Assembly (NCBI GenBank): GCA_031363085.1
Contig: JANLTU010000246.1
Span: 1-54,418 of the forward strand
Direction: 5' to 3'
Source: UBA6921 sp031363085
GTDB taxonomy: Bacteria > Pseudomonadota > Gammaproteobacteria > SG8-11
Length of the DNA stretch: 54,418 nt
The notes beneath the pieces are model-generated. The model made no database searches, was not told where the DNA came from, and saw nothing but the letters and a program-made list of their open reading frames with translations. This document shows, piece by piece, positions 17,169-26,273 of the stretch (position 1 is its first letter; each line of letters begins with the position of its first letter). The translations under genes and the position numbers were made by a program.

Positions 17169-20100
17169 TTACTTCAAGCGCTGCCAGGAAATGCGGCCTC
17201 TCGCCGAGCCGGAGCTGAAGCTGTCACTGGGCGTGACCCTCAATGTAGGATCAGTGGCCGAGTGGTCGACGATACCGCCAGCCGAGCCGTCCGCAAAATT
17301 CATCAGCAGGATATCCGAGGTGCCGCCGGAACTTTCCATCAAGGCAGCCGCCGACGGCACACCGTGCACCGATTTATAACCGCTGATAGCCACCAGCGAC
17401 CCAGCGTACAACACCTTGTCCGCATCATTGAATAAGGTGTCGCCATTGATATCCAGCGGCGGCATGTAGCTACGGCTGCCGCTGAAGGCGTCAATTATCA
17501 TCAAATACCCGCCACCGCCGTATTCGCAGATGAGGCTGCTGGGCACAAAGGTGCTGAATAAAATATCACCGCCGCGCAGTATGGCTTCAGTGATCACGCG
17601 TTCGCCGTTGTTGGACGCCGCGCCTTGCACTACTAGGTCCATGTACCACCCCTGCTTGGTGCCCCAGTCGATGTTGTTGTTGCTGGTGATGCGCATATTG
17701 TCGGCGGTCTCTTGCAAAATGGCCTGCGACACCAGCTTTGCGCGCGTAAACGCGGTAAACGCGGGAGGCGACACTTTCGACCCTTTGTCCCACACGGCGT
17801 AGAAGGTCTGGGTCGGCTGACCGGTGCTGGTATTGTCGGCAAACTCGATGTATTTCCCGGTGCCGAAATACACCATGTAGCCCTTGTCGATGCCGTTGGG
17901 ATGCGCACCCACCGTCGGGCGCACGGTAATCGACTGCATCTTGCTGGGCACATCCACGCTCGCGGTGGTAAACAACTTCCTGAAACTCCAGCTCGTCGCG
18001 GTGCCGCTGGTGACGTCAAAGCGCCACAGGTTGCCGAATAAATCACCGGCGTAGACGAAATCAGCCACTCCATCAGCGTCCACATCGATAGCACGCACAC
18101 CTGACAGACCATTAGGCCGGCCATTGCTGCTGCACGGCGCGGTGACGCACTCCGGATCGGCGCTGCGGCCGATGCCGGTGTCGATCTTGCGGATCAACGC
18201 GCCGGTCTGCAAATTGACAACATACAACACCGCGTTGCCGGTGGTGCTGACATGGGCGTCTGCCTGAGTATTGTTGTAGCCATTGCCGAACACTGCCGCC
18301 CAATTGTTGTCGGCCATTTTCGCTATCGCCGGTTCGCTAAAGGTATAACCCAGGTCGGCATCGTTGGTGTCGGTGAATTCCCAGAGGGCAATTTTGTCAG
18401 CGTTGACTTCAGTGAAGGTGCTTGGTTTGGTGATGTCGAGCGCGAACATCGCCTGCCCGCCGGCGCGCAGCCCGCCTACCAGAACCGTATGCCAGCCGTC
18501 AGTGAATTTGGCGTCGCCCACCGTCGGCGAGCCATCGACATAGTACTTGTGGGTGTACGAAATATTGGCAAGGCTGGGCAGGTTGCCGTAAACCACACTC
18601 GGAACATATGCCAGCAGCTCTTTGCCGGTATCGGTGAGCGCATGACCGGTACTGTCAACTTGCGCATTAAACCCGTGCAGCATGCCGTCGTTCGCACCCA
18701 TGTAGACCATCGGAACGCGCGTGCTCATGCTGCTGATGTGGGTGAGGTAACTGACATCGTAACTCGGGGTGCCCGACACCACCCAGACGGCCGACGGGTC
18801 CGGCAGGCTGACATACACCGGCGTGGAGTTAATAACGTCACCCAGCGGACGCGAACGGTTGCGCAGGTTTTTTGTGTAAGTGCCACCGCACACACGCACT
18901 CCGACGTAGTCAATTTCACAGGCGGGCTCACCGCGCACATAGTCCAATATCTGCTGGCTGCCTAACGCCGTTTTCTGTGCGGCCGGCAGGCTGGCCCACT
19001 CGAACGCAATGCCTTTAGGCGTCGACGCCGTCGGATCCCAGGTAATGATCGTGCGTGCCGCCGGATCGGTGGCTTTGAGAAGGGTGCCGGTGTTGGCAAC
19101 CGCTGCGCTGAGATCGCCCAGGCTATTCAACGGCAGATAGCGCAACTCGCCGGTCCAGTCGGTCGTGTCGTAGCGCGCCTGGAACACGAGGCTGTTGCTG
19201 TGCAGCGAAGTCGAGTTAAACGCCAGGGCAGCGGATGCCGCAATGCGTCCTTGAATGCTGTTGATCATCCCGTTTAAACCGTCAGCCAGGGTGTCGGGGT
19301 CATTGGCCGACAGGAACTCGCCGCGACCGTTATACGCCGCGTGACGCATGTCATCGATCTTTACCGCATCATAGGCCGTGGACGTATTGTCCGGCTGCGG
19401 GTTGGGCCAGCCCGGCCAAGCGCCCCACGTTGGATTGGCAGTATAGTCTTCCGGCATTCCTTTCAAGATGCCATTCACACCGAACGCAACCGTAAACGTC
19501 ACCATGTGCTGCTGCGTGGCCGTATCCACACCGGCGATCACCGGCACGTTGTTGGGCACACTGGGAATGATGTCGCGCTCGTAGTAATACATGGCAATGT
19601 CGGCCAGCGTTCTGGTATAGGTGTCGCCGTATAAGGGGTACAGCTTGTTGTCGAAATTCGAGTTTTTGTCACCGTCGGCATTACCGATGGTGGTGCCCAT
19701 CGTGGTGGTATATGCACTACCATCATTGTAAAAGCCGTCCGTCATCAGCAACGTGAAGTTCTGCTGACAGGCGCCGCCGGAGGCGAGCGGCAGCGGCGCG
19801 GCAGCCGGGCTGGCAAACGTGATTGCACTGGTGTTGCCGGACAGATACTCACCCGCCTGCCGCAGTCCGACCCGCAACGGCGTACCGTTGGCGGGATAGT
19901 TTTTATAGATATTATCGAGCAGCGTTTTACGGTTGGCTTGGCCTGCCACTGTGGTATCGACCATCTGCATCGGTGTGTTCACGGTACCGTTGTTGTGCAG
20001 GGTGGCGAAGCCCAAGCGCAAATTATTAACATTGCCCACAATACTGCCGATGGCGCTCTTGGCCAGCAAATTGCGCGCGCGGTAGTAGCTGAGCCAGTTT

Positions 20101-21173
20101 GCGAAGTTGATCTGCACGGCTTTCTTTGGGTCCGGGTCATAACCCACAAACCAGCCGGCCGGGATACTCGATGGCAGGTTGCCGATCTTGTAATCGGTGG
20201 CCTCGACGTTGTCGAAGTAGCCCGGGTTGGTGCTGCTGTCAGTCCAGGTGGCAAAGTGTAAGCCACCATCCAGGAGTTGATGGTTATCGCCGGTTGTCGG
20301 AACGGATGAAGTGCCTACGGTAAGATTTGCGGCAGCGGCGCGATCGATGCTTATAGAAGTCACCGTTTTCCAGGTCGTCGTCGTTGTCTTAACGCTGTTG
20401 TTGGGACCCGTGATCGTCTCGCTCGTAGGCGTACCACTTGAATTGGTGCCGGTAATACTGAACGTGGTGGGGCTCGAAATATTTCCGCTCGATGAAATCG
20501 TGAGTTTTTGACTGCTCACAAGTGTCAAGGCGCCACCCACAGTGAGGCTCCCGTTCAGCGTGAGCGCTCCTGCCGCAAGTGGTTTCTGCGTTAGGCAAAC
20601 GTCATCTGAAGACGAGGTGATTTTCGCAGAGGCTTTGGTGGTGACGTCGATCCACGAACCCGTGCCGCTGTAATTTTTTACATACGGATCGTCCCACGCT
20701 TGGGTCGGATCGATATTGCCGAATGGGTTACCCATCGCGTCAGTACCGGCCCAGGGCTTGTATTGTTTCTTCGGGTTGAAATACAGCGGATTGAAGCTGC
20801 TGCTGCGGAAACGCCATTCCAGATCATCGGCGGTATCGCACAACGCATTTGAACCGAATTGCACCGCGTAATAATACGGTGTGGAGCAACTGGCGCGGCC
20901 ATGAATACCGCCGCCGCTGGGGGTCGAGGTACCGTCGAGTTGCGAGCCGGTGAACAGGCCGTCATTGCTCTTGGCCATCGAGTCCCATTTCATGCTGCCC
21001 GAATCGTCGGTCATGAACAGAATATTTGCCGGCACCGAGCTGCCCAGATACAGCGGATGGTCGGCAAGCGCCCAGTTCGCGGCGACCACGAAAGGCGAGG
21101 CGGAACACAGGCCGGCGGCCAGCGCGAGCTTCACCAATACATGCAGCGGTTTTTTTGCGGTGGAGCGTTTCAT
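17169..21173 (-). CDS. pilY1: Type IV pilus tip adhesin/biogenesis protein PilY1, copy B
   Basis: 1334 residues. ATG at 21173 is preferred over 21179 because its site GAGGTAATGATT lines up with that of copy A. The signal peptide ends near PFVVAA. The metal-site motif DDSGSM lies near residue 56, the PQQ-like blade GANDGMLHGFNA follows, and the calcium-loop-like DVDADGVAD is near residue 1028. It is about 130 residues longer than copy A. The extra length is a Ser/Thr-rich segment at about residues 181-299 (20277-20633), with LTLNGSLTVGGALTL and ITGTNSSGTPTSETITGPN. This insertion looks like beta-structured domains of phage tail or capsid proteins. A second Asp loop, DINGDTLFNDAD, is near the C-terminus. 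Confidence 0.93.
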   Translation of the reverse strand: MKRSTAKKPLHVLVKLALAAGLCSASPFVVAANWALADHPLYLGSSVPANILFMTDDSGSMKWDSMAKSNDGLFTGSQLDGTSTPSGGGIHGRASCSTPYYYAVQFGSNALCDTADDLEWRFRSSSFNPLYFNPKKQYKPWAGTDAMGNPFGNIDPTQAWDDPYVKNYSGTGSWIDVTTKASAKITSSSDDVCLTQKPLAAGALTLNGSLTVGGALTLVSSQKLTISSSGNISSPTTFSITGTNSSGTPTSETITGPNNSVKTTTTTWKTVTSISIDRAAAANLTVGTSSVPTTGDNHQLLDGGLHFATWTDSSTNPGYFDNVEATDYKIGNLPSSIPAGWFVGYDPDPKKAVQINFANWLSYYRARNLLAKSAIGSIVGNVNNLRLGFATLHNNGTVNTPMQMVDTTVAGQANRKTLLDNIYKNYPANGTPLRVGLRQAGEYLSGNTSAITFASPAAAPLPLASGGACQQNFTLLMTDGFYNDGSAYTTTMGTTIGNADGDKNSNFDNKLYPLYGDTYTRTLADIAMYYYERDIIPSVPNNVPVIAGVDTATQQHMVTFTVAFGVNGILKGMPEDYTANPTWGAWPGWPNPQPDNTSTAYDAVKIDDMRHAAYNGRGEFLSANDPDTLADGLNGMINSIQGRIAASAALAFNSTSLHSNSLVFQARYDTTDWTGELRYLPLNSLGDLSAAVANTGTLLKATDPAARTIITWDPTASTPKGIAFEWASLPAAQKTALGSQQILDYVRGEPACEIDYVGVRVCGGTYTKNLRNRSRPLGDVINSTPVYVSLPDPSAVWVVSGTPSYDVSYLTHISSMSTRVPMVYMGANDGMLHGFNAQVDSTGHALTDTGKELLAYVPSVVYGNLPSLANISYTHKYYVDGSPTVGDAKFTDGWHTVLVGGLRAGGQAMFALDITKPSTFTEVNADKIALWEFTDTNDADLGYTFSEPAIAKMADNNWAAVFGNGYNNTQADAHVSTTGNAVLYVVNLQTGALIRKIDTGIGRSADPECVTAPCSSNGRPNGLSGVRAIDVDADGVADFVYAGDLFGNLWRFDVTSGTATSWSFRKLFTTASVDVPSKMQSITVRPTVGAHPNGIDKGYMVYFGTGKYIEFADNTSTGQPTQTFYAVWDKGSKVSPPAFTAFTRAKLVSQAILQETADNMRITSNNNIDWGTKQGWYMDLVVQGAASNNGERVITEAILRGGDILFSTFVPSSLICEYGGGGYLMIIDAFSGSRSYMPPLDINGDTLFNDADKVLYAGSLVAISGYKSVHGVPSAAALMESSGGTSDILLMNFADGSAGGIVDHSATDPTLRVTPSDSFSSGSARGRISWQRLK

Positions 21174-21215
21174 AATCATTACCTCACTTTGCAGTAAAAT
21201 TCTCAGGCGACAGCA

Positions 21216-21806
21216 TCAGTTAAACAGGTAAATACTTTGCACAACGCGGGTGGTGCTGGCATTCAGCCCCACACCACGCGCCGTGATGCGGTAGTAACGC
21301 GGCGGGTTTTGATTGACTTGACCCAAGACGCACACACGGCAGTCATAGAGAAATTCGACAATGTAGCGAGGCTGGTTACCCGCCGCTAACGTCGGCAAGA
21401 TGCCCTGCCCATCGCGCGCGCCACCCAGCGGCTCGGCATTGGCGGCATTGCTCCAAAAGCTCGCCCCGGCGTAGGGACAATTGGAGTTGAGCACATCGCA
21501 AAAGCCCGCCGCTTTGACAAACGCGCTGCCGTTCAAGGGATCAAGCGCAAGCGGCCGTGGCCCGCCATTTGTCCGCAACCAGGTTTCGCCGGCGCGCAAC
21601 GCTGCGTCCGCCGCTTCGAGGGCAAGGCTTTGATCGCGCAGATTGCGTGAAATCAACTCCTGCTGAATCGAGCCGCCGCTGGCGCTCAACCCCAGCAACG
21701 TGAGAATGACCAGAAACACCAAACCCATGACCAATGCGCTGCCGTGTTGACGCCAGTGCGGCGTAGGCAATGATCCAGCGGCAGCGTGACGTAATGTCAT
21801 ACGCAC
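21216..21806 (-). CDS. pilX: Type IV pilus minor pilin PilX, copy B
   Basis: 196 residues from a GTG at 21806, which has AGGAGG six bases upstream. The ATG at 21800 forms an ATGA overlap with pilW but lies 12 bases from that site, so the exact start is open. The PilX helix is QHGSALVMGLVFLVILTLLG, followed by EAADAALRAGETWLR and the C-terminal YYRITARGVGLNASTTRVVQS. It differs from copy A mainly in the middle, where cysteine-containing VEFLYDCRVC appears. Its partner PilY1 copy B begins 42 bases downstream. Confidence 0.88.
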   Translation of the reverse strand: MRMTLRHAAAGSLPTPHWRQHGSALVMGLVFLVILTLLGLSASGGSIQQELISRNLRDQSLALEAADAALRAGETWLRTNGGPRPLALDPLNGSAFVKAAGFCDVLNSNCPYAGASFWSNAANAEPLGGARDGQGILPTLAAGNQPRYIVEFLYDCRVCVLGQVNQNPPRYYRITARGVGLNASTTRVVQSIYLFN

Positions 21807-22645
21807 AGCGAGCCTCCTGCGAATTTAGCGCAACGGTTGTGCAGCCGGATGGTGCTGGTATAAACCGTGCGCAGCTTACGATCAGTCCACGGGCCGACCA
21901 CCGCGCCCAGCAGATTTTTGGTGTTGCTGTTCGCGACCGGCGTTGCCGAATCGGTGCTGGTGACCAGCAGCGCCACACGCACGGCAATAATGCGTAGGCG
22001 CCAGTCGACGGGCGGTGCATATACCCGACTCCAGGGCATGTACTGGTCGACGATGCCATCGCCGGGAATGGTCGTATCCACGCCGTAAAGAATCTGCATA
22101 TTCTCGATCCCTTCGGCCACCGCCACGCCATTGCAGGTGAGCGTGGCGTTCACGGCATTGACAGCAATCACATTGGTCACACCCCAGCCCGGCGTGCCGG
22201 TAAAGTTGCCGGGCGCGGCGACCGGGACACCGACACAACTGGTCGGGGCCGGGTTTTGCGGGTCGATATAGACATTTATGGTGATGGCGTCACTGGTTGT
22301 TCCGCCCCCTTCGCTACCTACCGCAGGCGGCGTGGCGGCGTAGGCCCACAGCTCCATGTCGACGCGATCTTTAACACCATCGCCGTTTTGGTCGCTGGCC
22401 TGCCCGATGTTGTTCCAGGCCGGGACGTAGCCGATTTGGCCGATTTGATTGGCCACAAAATCCAGCGCGTAACTGCCGTTGTCCTGCATTTGCGCCAAAC
22501 CCTGGCTGTAACGATTAGCGCCCTTATTGGTTTTAAATACCTGCACCACGCCGCCCATGAGCACCAGCCCTACGACCATGGAGACCATGAGTTCTACCAA
22601 TGTCAGACCGCGCTGACGATGCGTGCTATGTACCGGCCGTTTCAT
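21797..22645 (-). CDS. pilW: Type IV pilus minor pilin PilW, copy B
   Basis: 282 residues, ATG at 22645 overlapping the pilV stop as ATGA. Prepilin leader MKRPVHSTHRQRG, then LTLVELMVSMVVGLVLMGG. Shared with copy A are GSYALDFVANQIGQIGYVP, LTCNGVAVAEGIENMQ (followed by ILYGVD) and IRLHNRCAKF near the end. Like copy A it is a large minor pilin with a beta-rich C-terminal part. It acts in the priming complex together with PilV, PilX, FimT/U and PilY1. Confidence 0.92.
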   Translation of the reverse strand: MKRPVHSTHRQRGLTLVELMVSMVVGLVLMGGVVQVFKTNKGANRYSQGLAQMQDNGSYALDFVANQIGQIGYVPAWNNIGQASDQNGDGVKDRVDMELWAYAATPPAVGSEGGGTTSDAITINVYIDPQNPAPTSCVGVPVAAPGNFTGTPGWGVTNVIAVNAVNATLTCNGVAVAEGIENMQILYGVDTTIPGDGIVDQYMPWSRVYAPPVDWRLRIIAVRVALLVTSTDSATPVANSNTKNLLGAVVGPWTDRKLRTVYTSTIRLHNRCAKFAGGSLCV

Positions 22646-23271
22646 AGGTCGATCACCAAGGAATAACAGTTGAGGTCGGTCGTCACGGACGCGGCGCAGT
22701 CGCTGGGATTGAGCCCCACCGGACCATTGGTGCGATCACCATCCCAGCGGATCGTAATGGTGTACCGCTGCCGTTGCGGGGTATTGAGCCCGGCAAGATT
22801 AAGCGGGGCACCGGCGACGCCGCTGACGAGGCCGGTCAGGCCAACGCTATTGACGTAACCGCCCGCTCGGCTATGGTCGCCGGGGAGTTGCGCATTGTTA
22901 GCCACTTGCCAGTCCACCACGTCAAAAGCGGCCATCTGGATCGCGGTGCACGCTGTGGTACGGCAGTCTGTAACGCTCGCATATGCGGCCGTCGCATTAT
23001 CGAAAAAGGTGCTTGCAGCAACGCCGTTGTATTGCACGACGCCACCCGCCGCCGGGAACACCGCCGCCGGATTAGCGCGAATCCGATCTGCCATATCTTG
23101 CGCCTGCTGCACTACAATTTGGCGGTACGAAGCACCCGCACTGCCGCGCAAGGAGTACGCCTGCAAACCTGCCAGGCCAAGCATGCCGACGGAAAGAATC
23201 AGCAACGCCACCATGTTCTCCAGCAGCGTGACGCCGCGTTGCGCTGTGTAACTTGAAGTGCCGAAACTCAT
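22642..23271 (-). CDS. pilV: Type IV pilus minor pilin PilV, copy B
   Basis: 209 residues with the leader MSFGTSSYTAQRG and helix VTLLENMVALLILSVGMLG. The segment IVVQQAQDMADRIRANPAA matches copy A almost residue for residue, as does the C-terminus LNCYSLVIDL. The middle contains two close cysteines (DCRTTAC), found also in copy A as NCRATAC. The gene starts 32 bases after fimT and overlaps pilW by four bases. Confidence 0.9.
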   Translation of the reverse strand: MSFGTSSYTAQRGVTLLENMVALLILSVGMLGLAGLQAYSLRGSAGASYRQIVVQQAQDMADRIRANPAAVFPAAGGVVQYNGVAASTFFDNATAAYASVTDCRTTACTAIQMAAFDVVDWQVANNAQLPGDHSRAGGYVNSVGLTGLVSGVAGAPLNLAGLNTPQRQRYTITIRWDGDRTNGPVGLNPSDCAASVTTDLNCYSLVIDL

Positions 23272-23302
23272 AACGTGAATCCTTTGATGTAAGCCAAATT
23301 CA

Positions 23303-23827
23303 TCAAGTGCAACTGTTGTAATTGGTTGTCGTCGGCAGCCCCGCCGAGTTCACTGTGATCGTTCGTCCGGCGCCGGTCCCGGTGCGCCCGTTGCAAAATG
23401 TCAACGTCAGGGTGCTACCGGCCGGAGTTAAACGACCACGCTCGTCGTAGTTTGCCGTTGTCCCGCTGGCGCTAATGGTCGTACCGGTCAAGGGCCTGTC
23501 GCTCACCCCGACAACACCGGCGCTGTTGATGACAATCCAACCATTTACCCAATCCGACGCCAGGGCACTGCAGGATGCGCGATCAGTACTCGCACACAGT
23601 GCCGACCCACCGTGGGTCCGGGCATCGTTGCGCGCTTTGTGTAACGCCTGCACGATGGTATTTACGTCGTTGCTGAGTTTGTTGGCGCGCATAATGTCGG
23701 TGAAACTCGGCACCGCTATCGACAACAAAATAATCGCCACCGCAACCGTCACCATCAGTTCGAGCAGGGTGAACCCGCGCTGCAGGCGCTGCGCCTTGAG
23801 GTTCTGTTGGTGCGGTGTCTGGTTCAT
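23303..23827 (-). CDS. fimT: Type IV pilus minor pilin FimT/FimU, copy B
   Basis: 174 residues from ATG at 23827; the frame is open to 23923 but the added residues do not look like a leader. The leader is MNQTPHQQNLKAQRLQRG, somewhat long, and the helix is FTLLELMVTVAVAIILLSIA. VPSFTDIMRANKLSNDVN and ALCASTDRASC match copy A in position. It is the first gene of the complete fimT-pilV-pilW-pilX-pilY1-pilY2-pilE operon on the minus strand. Confidence 0.9.
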   Translation of the reverse strand: MNQTPHQQNLKAQRLQRGFTLLELMVTVAVAIILLSIAVPSFTDIMRANKLSNDVNTIVQALHKARNDARTHGGSALCASTDRASCSALASDWVNGWIVINSAGVVGVSDRPLTGTTISASGTTANYDERGRLTPAGSTLTLTFCNGRTGTGAGRTITVNSAGLPTTTNYNSCT

Positions 23828-24161
23828 GTGAACTACCCTACGCGCGGCCCGCTCTTGGAATCCCGGGATGTGCGCACGCTCGTTATGCGATGTCGTACAA
23901 CCCTCGCATAGGTAGCGACTCAAGCTTGATGTTGGATGAGGCCGCAGCGCTACCGCTGGTCAGTCCGATGGTTGCGTTGGTCGTGTGTTGCGAGGGGTGG
24001 AGCAGGTTTTTTTGATCGGGTTCACAGGTTCAAGAGTGGGATTTTTATTGTCGGAGTTGCGCTGCGCTTGGCGTTTTTACCGCAGTGTCGAGCTGGCGTA
24101 TAAATGTCGCAACCAAGCCCCTTATGGTGGAGAAGTTTTGCGGGCGAACTTACGACGTGTG
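23828..24161. other. Gene-free stretch upstream of the copy B pilus operon
   Basis: 334 bp between the RnfB-like gene and fimT copy B. No open frame with protein-like composition was found on either strand. It must contain the pilus operon promoter unless transcription reads through from the RnfB-like gene. On the minus strand an AT-rich TTTATA near 24100 and a run of A near 24010 are visible, but no convincing -35/-10 pair or sigma-54 site. Confidence 0.35.
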
Positions 24162-24794
24162 CTATTCCGGGGCGCGTTTGCTTTTCGCACGCACGCGCTC
24201 CACCGCCGCGAGGATCGCCAGACGACGTGCGTCGGGCTGGGGCGTGTTCGACGTCGGCGGTGGATTTTTTATCGCTTGGCGTTGCGCACGCTCGGCGCGA
24301 TCACGTGCCAGGCGCGCCAGACGAAAATGATGACGTCGGCGCCCCAAGTCGGCGCGCGTGAGTTTTTCCGCAGCGTTGTCCGGCGTCGCCGGCACCATCA
24401 CAATGCAATCCACCGGGCACGGCGGGATGCACAGTTCGCAGCCGGTGCACTCCGACGTAATCACGCTGTGCATCAATTTGGATGCGCCGAGAATGGCGTC
24501 GACCGGGCAGGCCAAAATACAGCGCGTGCAGCCGATGCACACCGCCTCGTCGATCACGGCAGTCGTGCGCGGCGCATGTTTTCCATGGATCGGATTGAGC
24601 GGCTTGACCGTGCGTTGGAGTAACTGCGCCAACGCGCTAATGGTTGCTTCGCCGCCGGGCGGGCATTGATTGAGATCGGCAGCACGATCTGCCAGCGCCT
24701 GCGCGTACGCGTGACAATCGGCGTAACCGCAACGCTGGCACTGGGTTTGCGGCAGCACCGCGTCGATACGTTGGAGCAGAGTTGCGGCGGACAT
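24162..24794 (-). CDS. RnfB/RsxB-like iron-sulfur electron-transfer protein
   Basis: 210 residues. The N-terminal [4Fe-4S] region has CQRCGYADC followed by NQCPPGG, as in RnfB. Then come two ferredoxin-type clusters: CIGCTRCILACPVDAI and CTGCELCIPPCPVDCI. The C-terminal tail is Arg-rich and probably unstructured. The N-terminal membrane anchor of classic RnfB is missing, and no rnfA, C, D, G or E genes are nearby. It may therefore be a soluble, stand-alone version, as in many beta- and gammaproteobacteria. It lies 22 bases downstream of tldD on the same strand; a functional link to TldD is not known. Confidence 0.85.
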   Translation of the reverse strand: MSAATLLQRIDAVLPQTQCQRCGYADCHAYAQALADRAADLNQCPPGGEATISALAQLLQRTVKPLNPIHGKHAPRTTAVIDEAVCIGCTRCILACPVDAILGASKLMHSVITSECTGCELCIPPCPVDCIVMVPATPDNAAEKLTRADLGRRRHHFRLARLARDRAERAQRQAIKNPPPTSNTPQPDARRLAILAAVERVRAKSKRAPE

Positions 24795-24816
24795 TATTAA
24801 AAGCGCCAGAGAATGA

Positions 24817-26262
24817 CTATTCCGACTGGGTGCCGCCCACCGTCAGGCTGTCCACGCGCATGGTCGGCTGGCCCACACCCACCGGGATGCTTTGGCCTTC
24901 CTTGCCGCAGGTACCCACACCTTCGTCGAGTTTCAGATCGTTGCCGACCATGCTGACGCGTGTGAGCACGTCGGGGCCGTTGCCGATCAGCGTGGCGCCT
25001 TTTACCGGGCGCGTGACTTTGCCGTTTTCGATCAGATACGCCTCGCTTGCGGAAAACACGAATTTGCCGGAGGTGATGTCGACTTGTCCGCCGCCGAAGT
25101 TCACCGCATACAAACCGTTTTGCACCGAGGCGATGATTTCCTCTGGAGCGTATTTCCCGGCCAGCATGTAGGTGTTGGTCATGCGCGGCAGCGGCACGTG
25201 CGCGTACGACTCGCGCCGCCCGTTGCCGGTCAGTTTGGATTTGCTTAAGCCGGCGTTTAATTTGTCTTGCATGTACTCCTTCAAGATTCCGTTTTCGATC
25301 AGCACCGTGCACTGGGTCGGCGTACCTTCGTCGTCGATGTTCAACGAACCGCGGCGGCTGGCCAGGGTGCCGTCGTCCACCACGGTGCATTGCGTGTCGG
25401 CGACGCGCTGGCCGATGCGCCCGGAAAACGCCGAGCTGCCTTTGCGATTGAAGTCGCCTTCCAAACCATGACCGATGGCTTCGTGCAGCAACACACCCGG
25501 CCAACCCGGCCCGAGCACCACTTGCATGGTGCCAGCCGGCGCATCGACGGCGTCCAGATTCACCAGCGCCGAGCGCACCGCTTCGCGCGCAAACGCCAAG
25601 CCGCGTCCGTTCTCGACAAAATGCTGCAACCCAAAACGCCCGCCACCGCCGGACGAACTCTGTTCACGCCGCCCGTTCTGCTCCACTGTCACGGTGACAT
25701 TCATGCGCACCAGCGGACGCACGTCGGCCGCCAGAGTGCCGTCGCTGGCAGCGATTAAAAATACGTCGTGCTCGCTCGCCAGACTCACGATCACTTGTTT
25801 CACGCGCGGGTCGGCGCGCCGCGCTTCGGCATCGGCCGCGTGCAGCAGTTGAATTTTATCCTGTTCGCTCAACGTACCCAGCGGATTGAGCGCGGGATAC
25901 AACACCCGGCCTTGCGTCCGTTGCCACGCGCGCGCCTTGCCCTGCCCGCCGTGCGCAGCGATGGAACGCGCCGCGTTAGCCGCTTGTGCGATGGCCGGCA
26001 AGACAATTTCATCGGAATACGCAAAGCCGGTTTTTTCGCCGCTGACCGCACGCACACCGACGCCGCGCTCGATGTTGTGGCCGCCTTCTTTAACGATACC
26101 GTCTTCCAGCATCCACGACTCAAAGCGGCTGGCCTGAAAATATAAATCCGCGCTGTCGATGGCATACGTCAGCATGCTTTCCAGCGTGCGGGTCAGGTCG
26201 GCTTCGGTGATGCCGCCGGGCGCGAGCAATTGTTCGCGGGCTAAATCCAAAGGTGCTTGCAT
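24817..26262 (-). CDS. tldD: Metalloprotease TldD
   Basis: 481 residues from the ATG at 26262 (site AGGA seven bases upstream), the same length as Escherichia coli TldD; a TTG at 26286 would overlap the preceding gene. The zinc motif is LHEAIGHGLEGD (HExxxH). Other family segments are RGVGVRAVSGEKTGFAYSDE and SSGGGGRFGLQHF. TldD works with TldE (PmbA) to degrade unfolded peptides and process microcins and CcdA-type antitoxins. No tldE is in the window. It follows the nitrilase gene after 11 bases in the conserved yhdP-nit-tldD order. Confidence 0.96.
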   Translation of the reverse strand: MQAPLDLAREQLLAPGGITEADLTRTLESMLTYAIDSADLYFQASRFESWMLEDGIVKEGGHNIERGVGVRAVSGEKTGFAYSDEIVLPAIAQAANAARSIAAHGGQGKARAWQRTQGRVLYPALNPLGTLSEQDKIQLLHAADAEARRADPRVKQVIVSLASEHDVFLIAASDGTLAADVRPLVRMNVTVTVEQNGRREQSSSGGGGRFGLQHFVENGRGLAFAREAVRSALVNLDAVDAPAGTMQVVLGPGWPGVLLHEAIGHGLEGDFNRKGSSAFSGRIGQRVADTQCTVVDDGTLASRRGSLNIDDEGTPTQCTVLIENGILKEYMQDKLNAGLSKSKLTGNGRRESYAHVPLPRMTNTYMLAGKYAPEEIIASVQNGLYAVNFGGGQVDITSGKFVFSASEAYLIENGKVTRPVKGATLIGNGPDVLTRVSMVGNDLKLDEGVGTCGKEGQSIPVGVGQPTMRVDSLTVGGTQSE

Positions 26263-26273
26263 ATTGATCCTGT

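Noticed and set aside
23985..24623. 212-residue plus-strand frame opposite the RnfB-like gene
   Set aside because: It is Arg/His-rich antisense of a clear ferredoxin gene.
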